6,971 nt of DNA from an uncultured Porphyromonadaceae bacterium (GTDB lineage: Bacteria > Bacteroidota > Bacteroidia > Bacteroidales > Muribaculaceae). Both the position numbers and the translations under genes were made by a program. Below, one piece after another: positions 5,901-6,971 of this stretch (positions within the stretch are counted from its first letter, which is position 1; each line of letters starts with the position of its first letter). The notes under the pieces are model-generated. The model was not told the DNA's origin. It searched no databases and saw nothing but the letters and a program-made list of their open reading frames with translations. Where the stretch lies: assembly GCA_947176285.1 (NCBI GenBank), contig CAMWQF010000149.1, positions 1 to 6,971 on the forward strand. Direction: 5' to 3'.

Positions 5901-6971
5901 ATGAAGAAAACTTTACTCATTGCAGCAGCTGCTTTAGTAGGTATTGCAGCAAACGCTCAAGAGCCAATAGTGGCTTTCGCAACTCAGGAAGATCAGGAAA
6001 GAGTTGGAATTAATGGATCCGATCTTACTGATGAACAGGTAGCTGTTCCTTTCGTAGAATCAGAAGCCGGTGATTTCTATCTGGCTTTTGCTGACAAGTG
6101 GAAATCAGGAGCTGCTTACGATAAGTATTCAAAAGTTAAGATCAATGGCGGCGACGAGATCGCGTTGCCAAAATATGGTGCTGTAGGTAATGCCAATCCG
6201 ACTTTTGTTAGTTATCAGGAAGGAGCTCAGAGTGCAGGCGCAGTATTTAAAATTGAGGCAAAAAAGGACGGATATGTAACTGTCTTTACTAAGCTTGCCG
6301 GCAACAAGGCATTCGTAGTTATGGAAGGTCAGATGGGCGATATCTCTTATAGACTCGGTTATGCCAATGCAACAACAGTATTCCAGTACGAACTTCCCCA
6401 TGACGAAGATGGTTATCTTGATTTTTCAGTAAATCCCGATAACCGTTACTTTGCAGCAGCTCAGAAGCAAGGAAGAAATGAGGAAGGTGTTCTACTTTGG
6501 AATGGACAAGATGGTGTAGTAGCTCAGGATGAAAGACCTACTTGGCAAGTAGAGGATGGTACAAATGAAGACGGTACTCCTAAATACGTTGAAAAACAAG
6601 GTTCTCCTTATATGGTTGATATAGAGCCTCGTCAAGATAAGCCCTCTTTCCCCTATCAGGCAGCAGGACTTGAATCAAACCCAGGCAATGGTACTGTGTT
6701 TGTAACATTCCCGGTAATAGGTCCTGATCCGGAAGCAGGTTATATGGAAGGAAACACATATTACATCTCAGCTCTTGGTTCTAAGGTTCCTATGGGTGGT
6801 TTTATCTTTACTGAAAATGAGCCGACAATTACTTATTGTGGAACTAGCGACCTTCCTGAAGTGACTTTCGTTCCTGGTAAGGATCCTATTATTGGCGAAA
6901 ATGCTGTAGAGTCTATCAATGCAGCTTCTGCTGATGCTCCTATCTACAATATGATGGGTGTTCGTGTTAAC
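5901..6971 (+). CDS. Secreted protein of unknown family with sorting-tail-like C-terminus (partial)
   Basis: The reading frame is open from the ATG at 5901 to the window end (357 codons), so the 3' end is missing. A signal peptide, MKKTLLIAAAALVGIAANA, is followed by QEP, giving a signal peptidase I site after A19. No cysteine is placed for lipidation, so it is secreted or periplasmic rather than a lipoprotein. The mature part looks like beta-sandwich material. One candidate module spans about 75-190, with AGAVFKIEAKKDGYVTVFTK at 112-131 and DEDGYLDFSVNPDNRYFAAA at 168-187. A second spans about 250-313, with GTVFVTFPV at 264-272 and NTYYISALGSKVPMGGFIFT at 285-304. This pattern recalls non-catalytic jelly-roll modules attached to secreted Prevotella-type enzymes; no catalytic motif is visible. 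The last visible residues, ESINAASADAPIYNMMGVRV (337-356), resemble the start of a C-terminal sorting-like tail, so I expect the protein to end within a few tens of residues. It lies 81 nt past the lipoprotein stop, beyond a hairpin, preceded by an A/T-rich start region. Function unknown. Confidence 0.88.
   Translation, partial: MKKTLLIAAAALVGIAANAQEPIVAFATQEDQERVGINGSDLTDEQVAVPFVESEAGDFYLAFADKWKSGAAYDKYSKVKINGGDEIALPKYGAVGNANPTFVSYQEGAQSAGAVFKIEAKKDGYVTVFTKLAGNKAFVVMEGQMGDISYRLGYANATTVFQYELPHDEDGYLDFSVNPDNRYFAAAQKQGRNEEGVLLWNGQDGVVAQDERPTWQVEDGTNEDGTPKYVEKQGSPYMVDIEPRQDKPSFPYQAAGLESNPGNGTVFVTFPVIGPDPEAGYMEGNTYYISALGSKVPMGGFIFTENEPTITYCGTSDLPEVTFVPGKDPIIGENAVESINAASADAPIYNMMGVRVN

Noticed and set aside
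6129..6401. 90-codon - strand frame inside the secreted-protein gene
   Set aside because: The + strand frame is open for 357 codons with a clear signal peptide; the antisense frame has no supporting feature.
1..6971. Mobile element, CRISPR array, tRNA or invertible-promoter repeats
   Set aside because: I saw no transposase or recombinase coding sequence, no regularly spaced direct repeats, no tRNA-like cloverleaf and no paired long inverted repeats flanking a promoter.

Overview
The window looks like part of a polysaccharide utilization locus (PUL) from the Bacteroidales, most likely Prevotellaceae or Muribaculaceae. The evidence is a tandem SusC-type/SusD-type pair, lipoproteins with acidic residues right after the lipobox cysteine, poor Shine-Dalgarno sites, moderate A+T content, and a C-terminal tail on the last protein (ESINAASADAPIYNMMGVRV) of a kind I associate with secreted Prevotella-like proteins. 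The family-level placement is inference; the phylum-level placement is firm.

Layout, all on the + strand: (1) 1-95, A/T-rich leader with no recognisable promoter; (2) 96-3431, SusC/RagA-family TonB-dependent outer membrane transporter, 1111 aa; (3) 3449-5308, SusD/RagB-family surface lipoprotein, 619 aa, 17 nt downstream; (4) 5322-5819, small lipoprotein of unknown family, 165 aa, 13 nt downstream; (5) 5833-5863, a 13-bp hairpin; (6) 5901 to the window end, a secreted protein of unknown family, cut off by the window close to its probable natural C-terminus.

SusC-type and SusD-type proteins act together: SusD is a lid on the extracellular face of the SusC barrel, and captured ligand is pulled in with energy from TonB/ExbBD. 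The small lipoprotein sits where many such loci encode an accessory surface-binding protein. The fourth protein has an ordinary secretory signal and may be another exported factor of the locus. The first three genes are spaced like one operon; the hairpin suggests that the fourth is expressed at a different level or separately. No glycoside hydrolase, polysaccharide lyase, sulfatase or regulator lies in the window, so the substrate cannot be read from it.

I see no mobile element, CRISPR array, tRNA or rRNA. The locus type is well known. The least explained parts are the two unassigned exported proteins, the hairpin between them, and the uneven base composition along the susC-type gene.
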